Source: Camellia lanceoleosa
Taxonomy: Eukaryota; Streptophyta; Magnoliopsida; Ericales; Theaceae
Assembly (NCBI GenBank): GCA_025200525.1
Contig: CM045761.1
Span: 43,098,190 to 43,162,189 of the forward strand
Direction: 5' to 3'
Length of the DNA: 64,000 nucleotides
Below, piece after piece: positions 36,040 through 46,211 of this stretch. The position numbers were made by a program, and so were the translations under genes. The notes below the pieces were generated by a model. The model ran no database searches. It had not been told where the DNA came from and worked only from the letters and a program-made list of their open reading frames with translations. How positions within the stretch are numbered: position 1 is the stretch's first letter; the number at the start of each line of letters is the position of its first letter.

Positions 36040-36500
36040 AAACCCTAGCAAGGGTGAGAAATGGGAAAAATAGAGGAAGGGAGAGAGAGACTGAGACCGA
36101 GAGCGACAGAAAGAAAGAGAAAAATCTGTGATTTGTGGCAGTGGCGGTGGTGATTTGCGGCGGTGGCGATGTGACGTGCGACGGTGGCCAGCGACGGTGA
36201 GGTGGTAAGCGTCAGTGGTGAGCCGGGGGTGAGGTTTGGTAGTGACTATTCCGTCACTGGTGGGGAGATGGGTGGTACCGTTGTTGGTGGAGATGTGGGT
36301 TGTACCATCACCAGTGAGGAGGTGGGTTGTACTGTCGCTGGTGAAGAGGTGGGTGCTCGTGAGCGACAGTGGTGGACGGTGGCGGTAGGCGGGTCGCCTG
36401 CGATGGAGTGAGAGAGAGAGAGAGAGAGAGAGAAAAGGGAAATGAGAGAGTGAAATGGGAGAGGACCGATAGGGTAGTCTAATTAAGGGACAAGGTTTGA
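36040..36500 (-). promoter_or_regulatory. Putative 5' leader/promoter region of CACTA-2
   Basis: On the minus strand: a (CT)n tract (36411-36434), CG-rich ACC/GCC-rich sequence, 'cctctatttttcccatttctcacc' and 'ctagggtttta'. CACTA-3 has the same order at 53400-53690 and CACTA-1 a similar pyrimidine tract near its left end. The shared place and orientation suggest transcription starts here, inward from the right end. The 161-residue minus frame (36019-36504) is compositional. Confidence 0.45.
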
Positions 36501-37107
36501 TCAATGCCGACTAATTTTTTTTAATAGCCAAAACTTTAACTAACTAAAAATAGTAATTTGGGGACTAAAATATTTAGTTGCTAATTAATTTTATAAATTT
36601 TTTCAAAATTTAAAATTTTTCTTTTAAATATTTTAATTTTTTGACGATTAAAATATTTTTTAATCGCTAAAAATAAATTTTTAATGACTAAAAAGTAATT
36701 TTTTATTTTTTATTCAGCGACAAAAAAATTTTAGCAAACAAGTTTAGCTATACAGCAACTAAAACATTTTTTAATCGCTGAAAATAAATTTTTGGCGATC
36801 AAACTTTTGGTCGCCAAAAGTCTGAAAGTAAATTTTTGTTTTTTATTCAGCGACTAAAAAATTTTAGTAGCCAAAGCTATCTATACAACAACTAAAACAT
36901 TTTTTAGTGGCCAATTGTGACATTTTTAGCGACTAAAATTTTTTTTAGTCGCCAATAATCAATATTTCCCAACTTAAAAAAATTAGTAGTTAAATATTGT
37001 ACTTTTACCGACTAAAAAAATTGTTGCTCACCAATTCCACAAGTTTTAGCGACTAAATTTTTTTTAGTCGTCAAATTTAATCGCTAAAAATGCATTTTGT
37101 TGTAGTG
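36500..37107 (-). repeat. Right terminus and sub-terminal repeat array of CACTA-2
   Basis: Dense copies of gcgactaaa / tttagtcgcc in both orientations, ending TTTTGTTGTAGTG at 37107. The terminal 13 bases differ from the left end (CACTATAAGAAAT) at two or three positions. Confidence 0.9.
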
Positions 37108-38390
37108 ACAATGAAATCTTTCAAAAATCAAAACACATTTAAAAATAAAACCCATTTCAAAACCATCAAATCAAACCCATTTCAGAAACTTATCAAACTC
37201 TCGACGGTGAAGGACGGAGGCGCCGTTGCAGGTTAAGATCAGAGAGAAGATCTAAGAACTGAGTGAGAGAAGAGAAGAAGAGTTGCTGTTGGTGAAGATC
37301 GTGGAAGCAACGTGACAATGGAGAGTTACTGTAGGTGGTAGAGATGTTACTTCTGGCGACGGCAGAAGAGGGAGAGGAAGAGGACATGAAAAGAGAGAAA
37401 GGGTTTTGTCCATAGCGTGCTCCCGGCTAAGAGCGACGGTGTCAAGAGGAGAGGTAATGAACAACAGGTTGAGAGGAGCAGAAGAAGATAGAGTGATAAG
37501 AGGTAAATGAGAGAGAGAGAGAGAGAGAGAGATGGCTTTGAGAGAGAGAAGCGTGGACATGGGTTAACTGACTTTGGGCAAAACGAAGCGTGTCGGGGAA
37601 GATGTTTATGGGTGGGAATCTGAAATCCTTAAATTGGTTCATGCATTTTTGAGCATTAGATATTATTATTAAAAGTCATCTTAGCCGTTCAAATGTCCTA
37701 ATAGGACAAATGTATATATAACAAATTCAAAAACCCTTCTGTTTTATTATATAAATATTTTAGTTTGGGAAAGATAACAAGGTTTGAATTACAAATACAA
37801 AAATGTTAGAAATCCAAAAAATTCTACCAAAAGTTCTTTCAAATGTCCCACTTGTAATTGTGCAGGTCTCACACCCATGCGAAATATTTGGTAAAATTTT
37901 TAAACTCTCTAACATTACTCTAGCAAATAAATTTTTGTCTCTAACATAACAAAAAATTATAAAACAAAAAAGTAAATTTTTTTTAAAGGTATTTTTGAAA
38001 AAGAGGAACCAAACAAAGTGAATATGATTGTCTTGTCACTTACAGATCGGCTTACTATATTTCAATATTTATGGACCTTATGTGGGATCTATCATACACA
38101 TTAAAATCTTATAAGCACTAATATTATGTGATAGTTATATTAAATATTTACATATTAAAATCGCTCACAAAAAACATACTAAGTGTTTGTATATTATTTT
38201 ATTTATAAAAATGAAATCATGACAAGGGAATACATTTTTCTTTATTTGATGTTGTCATGTCAAACATTCTTCTTCTTTCTTTTTCTTTTTTTCTTTTTTA
38301 ATTTAACGGTTTTATATTACATATGTACACATATATATGGTTCTGCAAGAGAACACACAAAATTGTCTTGAACTAATATATATATATATA
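37108..38390. other. Flank between CACTA-2 and Helitron A
   Basis: 37190-37640 is pyrimidine-rich on the minus strand with a (CT)n tract at ~37509-37530. It looks like the leader region just inside the 5' end of Helitron C, as the similar tract at 38660 does in Helitron A. 37756-38390 is AT-rich intergenic sequence with no gene. Confidence 0.4.
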
Positions 38391-38599
38391 TCTATATAAT
38401 AAGGCAGCTCAATTTTTTTGCCTTGATTGGACTTCTGTGCGTTTGTCAATACATTGACCGTTAGTTTGAGTTTTCAAGAGGCTTTTTGAAAATGTCTTAA
38501 AATGTATGAGAGATACATTTTGAATCAAGGCCTGAGATGAGTTGTTTTTAACCATTGAGGGCTGAGATGTTTTGTAATATTTTCAATTCCCGCCCAAAA

Positions 38600-38940
38600 C
38601 AATCCCCTCTCTCTCTCCTGTGTTCCACCCACTCCAAACATTATTTGCATACTTCTCTCTATCTCTCTCTCTCTCTCTCTCCAACTTCTCAGGTCTCAAA
38701 CTCTGTCCTCAGAGATCTCTCTCTTCCTCTCCCTCCTCTCCACCGTCAAGTCCTCTCCACCGTCGTGCCGCTTCCGACCTCCTCTCTAACTTCTCAGGTC
38801 TCAAACTCTCTGTCCTCAGAGATCTCTCTCTTCCTCTCCCTTCTCTCCACTGCCGCTCCGCTTCCACCATCGTGTCGTCTCCACCGTCGCGTCGCCTCCG
38901 AACTCCACCAACAGCAACTACGGCACATGAGTTGCAACAT
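38600..38940 (+). repeat. CT-rich leader with ~104-bp duplication
   Basis: 'aacttctcaggtctcaaactctgtcctcagagatctctctcttcctctcc' at ~38682 recurs almost unchanged at ~38788. It follows a (TC)n run (38660-38680) and precedes the kinase fragment, so it is probably that gene's 5' untranslated region. The 134-residue frame through it is Ser/Leu-rich and not a gene. Confidence 0.75.
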
Positions 38941-38981
38941 GGAACATAAGTTGCAGTGAGAAGAACAGAGGAGGAGAAGAG

Positions 38982-39163
38982 GGGGAATATGAGAAACCAG
39001 TCCTACGAAAGTCGGTTGAGGATGACCCCAAGTTGGTTTCACAGAATGGATCAATCACTGCCCCACAGTTAACAATTGATGAGAGTTTGTTGGTTGACCC
39101 GAAGTTGCTGTTTATCGGATCAAAAATCAGTGAGGGAGCTCATGGGAAAGTTTACGAAGGAAG
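38982..39163 (+). pseudogene. Captured first exon of a Raf-like Ser/Thr protein kinase
   Basis: The plus frame ends LLVDPKLLFIGSKISEGAHG then KVYEGR, followed by a splice donor (aag|gtgaaa). This is the start of the kinase domain in plant Raf-like MAPKKK (ATN1-like) proteins: the lead-in DPKLLFIG and the glycine-rich ATP loop. The loop usually reads GEGAHGKVY; here the first Gly is Ser. The catalytic lysine and the rest of the kinase are missing. No in-frame ATG is found upstream. Confidence 0.7.
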
Positions 39164-41819
39164 GTGAAATTTATTTATAATGTTGTGATTTGTGTTCAAA
39201 CTTTAACCTTTATGGTTGCTAAATTATTGCTTTATAAACAGTTTTACTATGTTTTGATTAAAGATTTTCTTTTGACATGTGCAATTTTATTATTATATCT
39301 TTTGTACGATGTTTGAAAAAAATTGTTGTGTTCATACAAATATTATTGAATTGCGGATGTAACTAATAAAGTGTAGAAGTTAATGTTGGTAACCACTGGA
39401 TTCCGTGACCAACTATAATCGTCTTTACGACCATGTGAGCAAACTTTATTGTAGCCTTGCTGGGACAAAGTTATACAAAAGGTCAAAAGTTGATTGTTTC
39501 AAGATATTGTAGTTTGTGAAGTTATTAGAACTGTGGTCATTTATGAAATTATTTGAACTAGGTTCTAATTCTAATCATTTTAGATTGGGCTTCTTGATAT
39601 TTGTAGTGTGCTTGGTTTAAAATTATATTTAAGCTTGCCAATCTCAAATCGATTAACAGAAAGAGCTGTACAATCATGATATTTCTATGTCTATCTCTGT
39701 ATTTATTTATTTGTGAGTTCCTCTCATTTGTGGTCATATGAACTTATGAAGGTTAAGTTGCATTTGTTGCATGCTAATTCTTATTTGGGCATAATCTGAT
39801 CTCCACCGTTGCGTCGCCTCCGATCTCAACCCACTACGGCACCTCCATCCTCTATTGCAGAGAAACTGTAAATCATCTATACCCATCTCTGATTTTTATA
39901 TTTTTTGAATAAAGGAGAACAGTTTTTTTTTTTCTTCTTCTTCTTCCATTAATTTATTATTAGGTTGGATGCTCTGTATTACTTTGGATGCTCTGTATTA
40001 CTTTGGACAAATATTTAAAAAAAATTCAAATATTGGATGCTCTGTATTACTTTGGACAAATATTGGGTTTGCTCACTCTGTATTATTCACTAAAACTGGC
40101 TTCTATTATTATTTTAATAGTTGGGATTTTATTGTTGTGAAATAGGATGATGAGTGACTATAAGGTGGAGAAGTTCTCTGTGGATTTTCATGGACCCAAA
40201 GACAATAAATCATCTATACCTATCTCTGATTTTATTTATTTATTTTTGAATAAGGGAGAATGGTTCTTTTTTTATTTTTTATTTTTACATTTTGTTTGCA
40301 TGGCTGAGATTTTTTTTTTTTTTTTTGAATACGGGAGAACGGTTTTTTTTTTTTTATAATTTATTTGCATTGGCTTTACATGGATTATTCTTAGCTATAT
40401 CACTTGGTTGCGTCATGACTTTCAAAGTTGATAAAAAAAATATTTTTTCTTTGGTTTCCATGTCAGAGAATTTCCTATTCGATTGGAGAACCCTCATGTT
40501 ATATTAGCAAATCAAATATAGGCTAGAGTTGTACCAGCTGGTCCATCTGGTTACTCTTTCAACTCTTCATATCGGAGTCGTGATTCCATAGAATACAAGC
40601 TGGAGCTTGGTAATGCTATTGGTACGTAATTAGGTACTGATAATGATGGTTTTAGGTGTTGGGTATCACAAGTATTATCAGTGGGTCAATGATTTGCATA
40701 CCATGCACAATGATAGTTACAGGGGGTGATAAATTCTTTGACCTCCATTGGTTTTAGCCAGAATATGAGCTTTTTTAGATCTGATCCTGTTTTCCTGACA
40801 GAGGGAAATTTGGGCTTTTCAGTGCACTTGATAAATATGTCATTAACATTCTTAGCTAGGAAAATTACATATGAACCTTTGATTAAATTAGTCTTCTATT
40901 TGATATTTGTAGCCTCATTGCCATAATAACTACTTCATAAATTATTTGTTCCTTAAATTTGATGCTGCAGTCAATTTTGCATTATTTAATAAATTATTTT
41001 GTATAAGCATTATTTGACAATTTTCCATTTTCCATTATTTTGCAGTCAATTTTCCATTTTTATAAGCATTATTTGAATTTTCCTGTTTAAGTCATTTTAT
41101 ATTTGAATTTTACATTTTATATTTTCCCTTATTATGTAAATTCAAAAACCCTTTTCACTTACTTGACAATATGTTAAACACGTTTTTTTATTTTATTTTA
41201 CTATTTTTGTTGAATTTTCTTTCTTTTGGGTCAAAAAATAAGTTTTTGTTAAAGTTTTCATTGCCTAAGTTGCAATACATTTGCATAAGTTTTTTCCTGA
41301 ATGACCTTATCTTATTTTTTCTTTCTTTCTTTTTGGGCTCATGATTTTATCAATACATTTGCAAAGGTGCAATTTTTTAATGGACCTATTTTGAATGAAA
41401 TAACTTTCCATACATTTTGGTGATTTTTTTATTATAGAGCCAATGCAAATAATGCTTATTTTGAATTTTGTCTGAGAACATTTTGTTTTGCTCTGAAGTC
41501 TATTGTGTAGTGTTCTGCTTTGCTTAATTTGATGGCAGGGTTATGATGGTGAGATAGTGGCAAATGGTTGTGTTCAAGAAATACTGTATGAAGTTCTGAC
41601 ACAGTTGATTCTTATGCTATGAATGAGAAGAATATACAAATTAAGCATATTTTTGTTGCATATTTTTGTACATGGTGCAGCTCAATTCTACAATATTTCG
41701 TGTATTTAGAACTAGGAAGATAGGCCCGAATAGTCGTCTTGAAAAATGTATTAGGCCCGAGAGAAGGTTGAGAATTAGAAGAAGTAGAAAGTGATTAAGC
41801 ATAATATTATATTGTGAAT
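39164..41819. other. Helitron A interior, mostly intron-like; one unassigned exon-like patch
   Basis: AT-rich sequence with poly-T runs. Around 39800-39830 'ccaccgttgcgtcgcctccgatctc' repeats part of the leader (38880-38910). 'ttggatgctctgtattactttggac' is present in three partial copies at 39965-40070. 40469-40625 reads in one frame FPIRLENPHVILANQI and, after a stop, VVPAGPSGYSFNSSYRSRDS, which looks like a real exon piece. I cannot name the family. Confidence 0.4.
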
Positions 41820-42462
41820 TCAATAGTTTTAAACTGCACTTATCGTCAGATGATTTTCTGTGAGAGCTGTCATAGGGGCATCCGTCAATGGCAAAGCCCC
41901 GGAAGTGACTTACAAATGGTGCATGAGCCCAAATGATTTTAGTTTTTTCACCATTCGTGGCCCAACTATCTCCGTCCCATATAGTTGCCATTAGTTGCAT
42001 TGGTTGTGTTGGGAAGCCAACTCCATTGCGTCTATTGTTCTTGAAAACTCGAATGAGATATTCATCACAAAATAACTGTTGGGGGGAAAGGCGATTAACA
42101 AAATAAGTTAGAACTCTAACAGATTGTGATTTAAGGAGTGATATCATTTTCAATTTCGATGTTTTTGTGTTTTCAAACCATATGTGGATCCTCTGCTCTC
42201 TATTCCCTTTTCCTTTTAAAAAGACATTCGTCTGGACTCTGATGGGCTTCCCTTTTCTGTTGCCCAAGAACTCAAAATCCAATTCACTATCTTCCGATTT
42301 CAACTGCCAAAATAAAGAGAAAAAAAAATGATTTACATTATGTTATCAATGACAACTTTTTAGCAAGAGTTTCTTGCACTGTAAATGTGAACTTACATAG
42401 AAGGCTGTTACGACTCCTCCGGAGTTTGGTAGCTTAATTCCAGATCCTGGTTGGTGAACAAA
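41820..42462 (-). pseudogene. Captured fragment of xyloglucan endotransglucosylase/hydrolase (XTH, GH16)
   Basis: Minus-strand exon ~42462-42400 reads GSGIKLPNSGGVVTAFY with donor gtaagt. The next exon, from 42303, carries SELDFEFLGN, the GH16 catalytic ExDxE motif, then NREQRIHIWF. Another, from ~42079, carries YLIRVFKNN, GVGFPTQPMQL, ATIWDGDSWAT and WAHAPFVSHFRGFAIDGC. XTHs cut and rejoin xyloglucan in the cell wall. The catalytic motif is intact, but the signal peptide and the C-terminal extension are missing, and intron-like sequence is read through in the 220-residue frame at 41641-42303. It is antisense to the Helitron and the kinase fragment. Confidence 0.8.
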
Positions 42463-44849
42463 CATCATTGTCACAAAGAATAAATCTTGGCTCTACATAT
42501 TATAGCTTGGTTAATAGCTAAAATTGGAACACACTTTTGAAATGTGCTATGAACTAAGACACAATCTATTTGAAACAAGTTGATGAGCTTTACTCTTCCA
42601 TTATTTGTTTGTTTGTTTGTTTGTTTGTTTTTTCTTGCGCATTTTAATTACAACATGGAATATTTTGGTGATTGTACACTTAGAAAAGCTTGAAAATAGA
42701 TGTGTTATTCTATAATTTTTCTTTTTGGATGATTATGTAGTAGTCCTAGAGTATTCTATAATTTTCCATTTTTTTGATAGAATGTATATTTGGGGAAAGA
42801 AATGGAGATTATGAATGAGATAAATGGAAAGTGAAAAATTTAGTAAATTCAGTTTACATGGCACCTGATATGTAATTTCAATAATAAGGAAATACCGCTA
42901 TGGACTTATCAGATAATTTTAACGAGTGACAAAAAGTGGGGTAAGAGACGACCACTGGATTCATCGAGAGAGAGCCCGATTTCTCTGCCTTGATGAAATG
43001 GCAAGATATGTCGAGCCCGATTTCTCTTCCTTGATACATGTATAAGACTTGATCTATGCAAAGTAAATTTTTGTAGCTAAAATTTGTACATATAAAAGGC
43101 TCTGATCTATCCAAATTGATGATCATGATGAAGAGGTTGAAGAGTGTGGCAAAGAGGTCAAAGAAGTACTTGGAAGAGGCACATACAACTCTGTTTTATT
43201 TTTAATTTTTTGATTTTTTTTTTTTTTTTTTTTTTTGTGATGATGATGAACGGATAGGATTTGGTGATTATGTTGTTAATGAACAAATAGGATTAGGTAC
43301 GTGTTTGGGTATGATTTGGATTGGTGTTTGTGTTTCCAAACTGGTGAGCAACTTTGTGTTTGTGTTACGAAGGTAAGAATGAAAGGAGATGTGAAGTTGC
43401 TAAAAAAATTAGTAGAGCAACTTTATTGAAATATTTAGGTGGGTTGAAAAAGCGGTTTTTTTTTTTTTTTTTTGACTCATTTTGTAGTATGGTATACAAA
43501 CTAATCCTTGGGTTTGAAATAATAATTGATCCTCATGAAATGGTTTTCAAATGGTTTTTAAGATATTCTTTAGTGATTTTTCAAATGGTTTTCAATGTTT
43601 CATTGTGTTGGATTTGTGTTATTATTATTATTTTTATATATATTTTTGTTGATTAAGTTGTGTTTCTAAGATTTCAGTTTCGATTTGTGTTTGTGTTTCT
43701 AAGATTTCTGTTTTGTTTTGTGTGATTAGGTATGCATTCAATGGAACCATAGAAAAAGTTGGAAACAAAGCTTAAGAGACACAAAGCATTGGAACAGAGC
43801 ATTGAAAATCATTATGTTTCTTTTCAATCAAAGCAAAAGAGACCCATCAATTTGGGTTTGTGTTTCTAAGATTTGGATTTGTATTTATTTTTTCTAAGCC
43901 TTAAACTGATGTGTTTGTGTTGGATTTGTGTTTTTAAACCTTAAATTGATATGTATTTGGATTTCTATTTCTTTTTTTGTATTTTGTTTTTTTTTCATTT
44001 TTTTATTTATGCATCTTTCAATTTATATGGGTTGGTGTTAAGTTATGTTATGTATTTGGGTTGGTGTTTCTAAACCTTAAACTGATATATATTTGTTTTT
44101 TTTTTTTGTGTTGTCAGGCAAGGGTCTTGACATTGGTTTGTGGGGGCTATTGACATTGGTTTGGGTCTCAACATTTTCTTATTTATTTATTCTTTCTTCA
44201 ACCCGTATGTCTTTCATGGGTCATTATTTTTGTTTCATTTTATTTTATTTCTATAATCCAATTTAAATTTTCACTCATAATTCATGGACTATTTCTTCAT
44301 CCCTGTTGAAGACATGGTGAAAGAGTAAGAAAAGAGATAGTGGTCGGTTTTCTTAATTGTGTTGCGCATTCAAATGCTTGGCCACTATCACATCTTTATT
44401 TATTTTATGTGCTATTCAAATTGTGTTGATATTTTATTTTTTTTTTTCAATAGGAATACAAAATGTGTTGATATATTATTATTTTTTTTCAATAGGAATG
44501 AAAAAAAATATATAAAAGACAGACCCCGCAAAGGATTGATGGCTACTTCTTCCTACCGACAAATTGTCTTTCAACACAATTTTTTTCTTTCTAAAGACAA
44601 ACCCCACATGAATATATTAAATTTTAAGTTTTTTTTTTTTTGGTTAATTTTTCCTAAATTTTAATGATACCTACAATTATTCAAACAAAACTGGCTTATG
44701 TGTGGTGGCAGCATACACTGTTTCTAATATATTCATGTTTCCCATGATTAATTAAATATTGAGGATGCATTAAATTAATTAATTAATTGACATTATTTAC
44801 ACTGAACATTATAATCACATTTTAATCCCAACATTATTTACACCGAACA
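42463..44849. other. Helitron A interior, 3' part
   Basis: AT-rich with (GTTT)n at ~42607 and long T-runs at ~43210 and 43459. Near 43670-44060 the phrase 'gtgtttctaa(g/a)..tt(g/t)g(a/g)tt' recurs several times. No coding sequence recognised. 'cccgatttctctgcc/ttcc..ttgat' is repeated at ~42967 and 43016. Confidence 0.4.
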
Positions 44850-44887
44850 TTATTTACGTCGTGCCTTCAGGCACGGGCATACGCTAG
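44850..44887 (+). other. Helitron A 3' terminal hairpin and CTAG
   Basis: Stem CGTGCC / GGCACG around loop TTCA, then 12 bases ending CTAG. The hairpin signals the end of rolling-circle replication in the Helitron model. Confidence 0.7.
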
Positions 44888-44984
44888 TATATATATATTC
44901 TAGGTATAAAATGTCCGTGTAAGACACGGACTATTATTGTGGTGAATTTAAATTTCAAAAATACAAACATTCTAATAAAATTTA

Positions 44985-45521
44985 GGTAGCGTTTGGTAGA
45001 GTTTTGTAAATGTGATTTGAGAGTATGAGTTGTATTTTGAGTTTGTGTGTTGTGGAATTATGATTTGAGTGTAGAAAATTTGTTTGGTAAAGAGTTTTGA
45101 AAATAGTTTTGGAAAAGAGGTTTGATTTGAGTGGGGAATTGTTGATGTGACATTTGATATGTGATAGAAAAATTTACAACTGATAACTAAACATACAACT
45201 CAAAATTATTTTAAAGCATATAAAAAATTTAAAAAATTTCAGAAAATATTTTTTCCGATTATGTAAATCAATTGCAAAAAATAAAAAATAAAATAAAAAA
45301 AATAATCTGGAATCGCGTCGGACATCTGGGTGGACATCCGGATGGTCTACCAGGTGGACATCCGGGTGGTCTACCGGGTGGTCATCCCGGTGGACAGAAA
45401 AGGCGCCTGTGCATCAGAGTTTTCTGCAGAGAGTGTAGAAAATTGATTTGAAAACGAAACTAAACGTCATGCTCAAAATCAAGTGTTGAAAACTAATTTC
45501 AGAATACAAACAAAAAAAGCC
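44985..45521. mobile_element. Possible PIF-type MITE, duplication TTA
   Basis: Start GGTAGCGTTTGGTAGAG and end ...CAAAAAAAGCC, both flanked by TTA (44982-44984, 45522-45524). The inverted repeat is weak. It contains a GC-rich minisatellite at 45318-45395 built on 'ggtggacatccggg' and 'tggtctaccggg'. Confidence 0.35.
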
Positions 45522-46039
45522 TTAGTTTTTTTTAGTTTTTTATGTCTTGTTTTATTTTTAGTGATTTTTTTTCATATTTTAATAAAAAAAATTATTTGTT
45601 TTGATGCTAATATGCTTAAAATTTTATTATTTAAGGAAAATCTAAAAATATTCATTGAAAACCAAAAAAAAAAAGAATTAAAATGTGTTGCTTTTTTTGA
45701 GTTTTTTTATTTTCAGTGAGCATTTTTTTTACAGATCTCTTCATATCTTTTATTTTTCTTTTTTAAGTACATCTTGACTATGTGTATGTCCAAAGAAAAA
45801 ACATTTAATATGAAAAAAATTTCACTAAACACCAAAAAATTGAAAAACTCTTAAAGTAATTTTACCGTTTGAAAACCAAATGTATTTATGATCTTTTACT
45901 CTAATGTTTTCTTTGATTTATCAGAATTAAACAACTCTTTTTTTAAATATTTATTTTTACATTTGATTCATTACAAAATTATGAAAATACATTGTAAATA
46001 AAATTATTCAGTGTGTTTGGTTTGAGTTTTTTAGATTAA

Positions 46040-46211
46040 GGCCAAGTTTGGCATCTACTAAATAATACAAAAAGTTAAAAAGTCACTATCCTATTTAAGT
46101 CATATCATCTTATTTAAATCACATCACCTCTCTAACACATCACATCAAACTCAACCCATATAAGCTAATAATTCAAAAAATACACTTTTTTAAAACATTC
46201 CAAACCAACCC
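46040..46211. mobile_element. Tourist-like MITE, 172 bp, duplication TAA
   Basis: Ends GGCCAAGTTTGGCAT and, on the minus strand, GGGTTGGTTTGGAAT. Flanked by TAA at 46037-46039 and 46212-46214. Confidence 0.7.

Larger units (their letters stand above)
23743..37107 (-). mobile_element. CACTA-2: non-autonomous, gene-capturing CACTA element, target duplication ACA
   Basis: Left end CACTATAAGAAATTTCAC at 23743; right end on the minus strand CACTACAACAAAATGCAT at 37107. Both are flanked by ACA (23740-23742 and 37108-37110), a perfect 3-bp duplication. Both ends carry the TTTTGGCGACTAAA motif array shared with CACTA-1. No transposase is present. The interior carries minus-strand fragments of a synaptotagmin gene (35777-35872) and a P-type Mg2+-ATPase gene (26285-27000), downstream of a CT-rich leader near the right end. 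A 6-kb Ty3/gypsy element and two PIF/Harbinger elements were inserted later. Without them the element would be about 6 kb. Confidence 0.9.
23446..37755 (-). mobile_element. Helitron C (minus strand), split by CACTA-2
   Basis: Minus-strand 3' end: hairpin CGTACC-TTCA-GGTACG, then GGCATACACTAG and host T at 23446. This is nearly the same terminus as Helitron A at 44887 (hairpin CGTGCC-TTCA-GGCACG, GGCATACGCTAG). A matching minus-strand 5' end, TTTATATAATAAAACAG preceded by A, is at 37755 and resembles the 5' end of Helitron A (TCTATATAATAAGGCAG). A CT-rich leader follows in both. If this pairing is right, CACTA-2 (23743-37107) is inserted inside the Helitron, close to its 3' end. The first dinucleotide TT instead of TC is a weak point. 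Confidence 0.4.
38391..44887 (+). mobile_element. Helitron A, non-autonomous, carries several gene fragments
   Basis: 5' end TCTATATAATAAGGCAG preceded by A at 38390. 3' end: hairpin CGTGCC-TTCA-GGCACG, then GGCATACG and CTAG at 44884-44887, followed by T. This fits Helitron insertion between A and T without target duplication. Length 6497 bp. No Rep/helicase is seen. It holds a Raf-like kinase exon (plus strand, 38982-39163), a xyloglucan endotransglucosylase fragment (minus strand, 41820-42460) and unassigned exon-like pieces. Capture of several unlinked host genes in mixed orientation is typical of Helitrons. Confidence 0.7.

Noticed and set aside
36019..36504. 161-residue minus-strand frame rich in Thr/Ser/His
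   Set aside because: It spans the CT-rich, repetitive leader of CACTA-2 and starts and ends in low-complexity sequence.
38555..38959. 134-residue Ser/Leu/Pro-rich frame in Helitron A
   Set aside because: Lies in a CT-rich untranslated leader containing a duplication; a different frame holds the kinase exon that follows.
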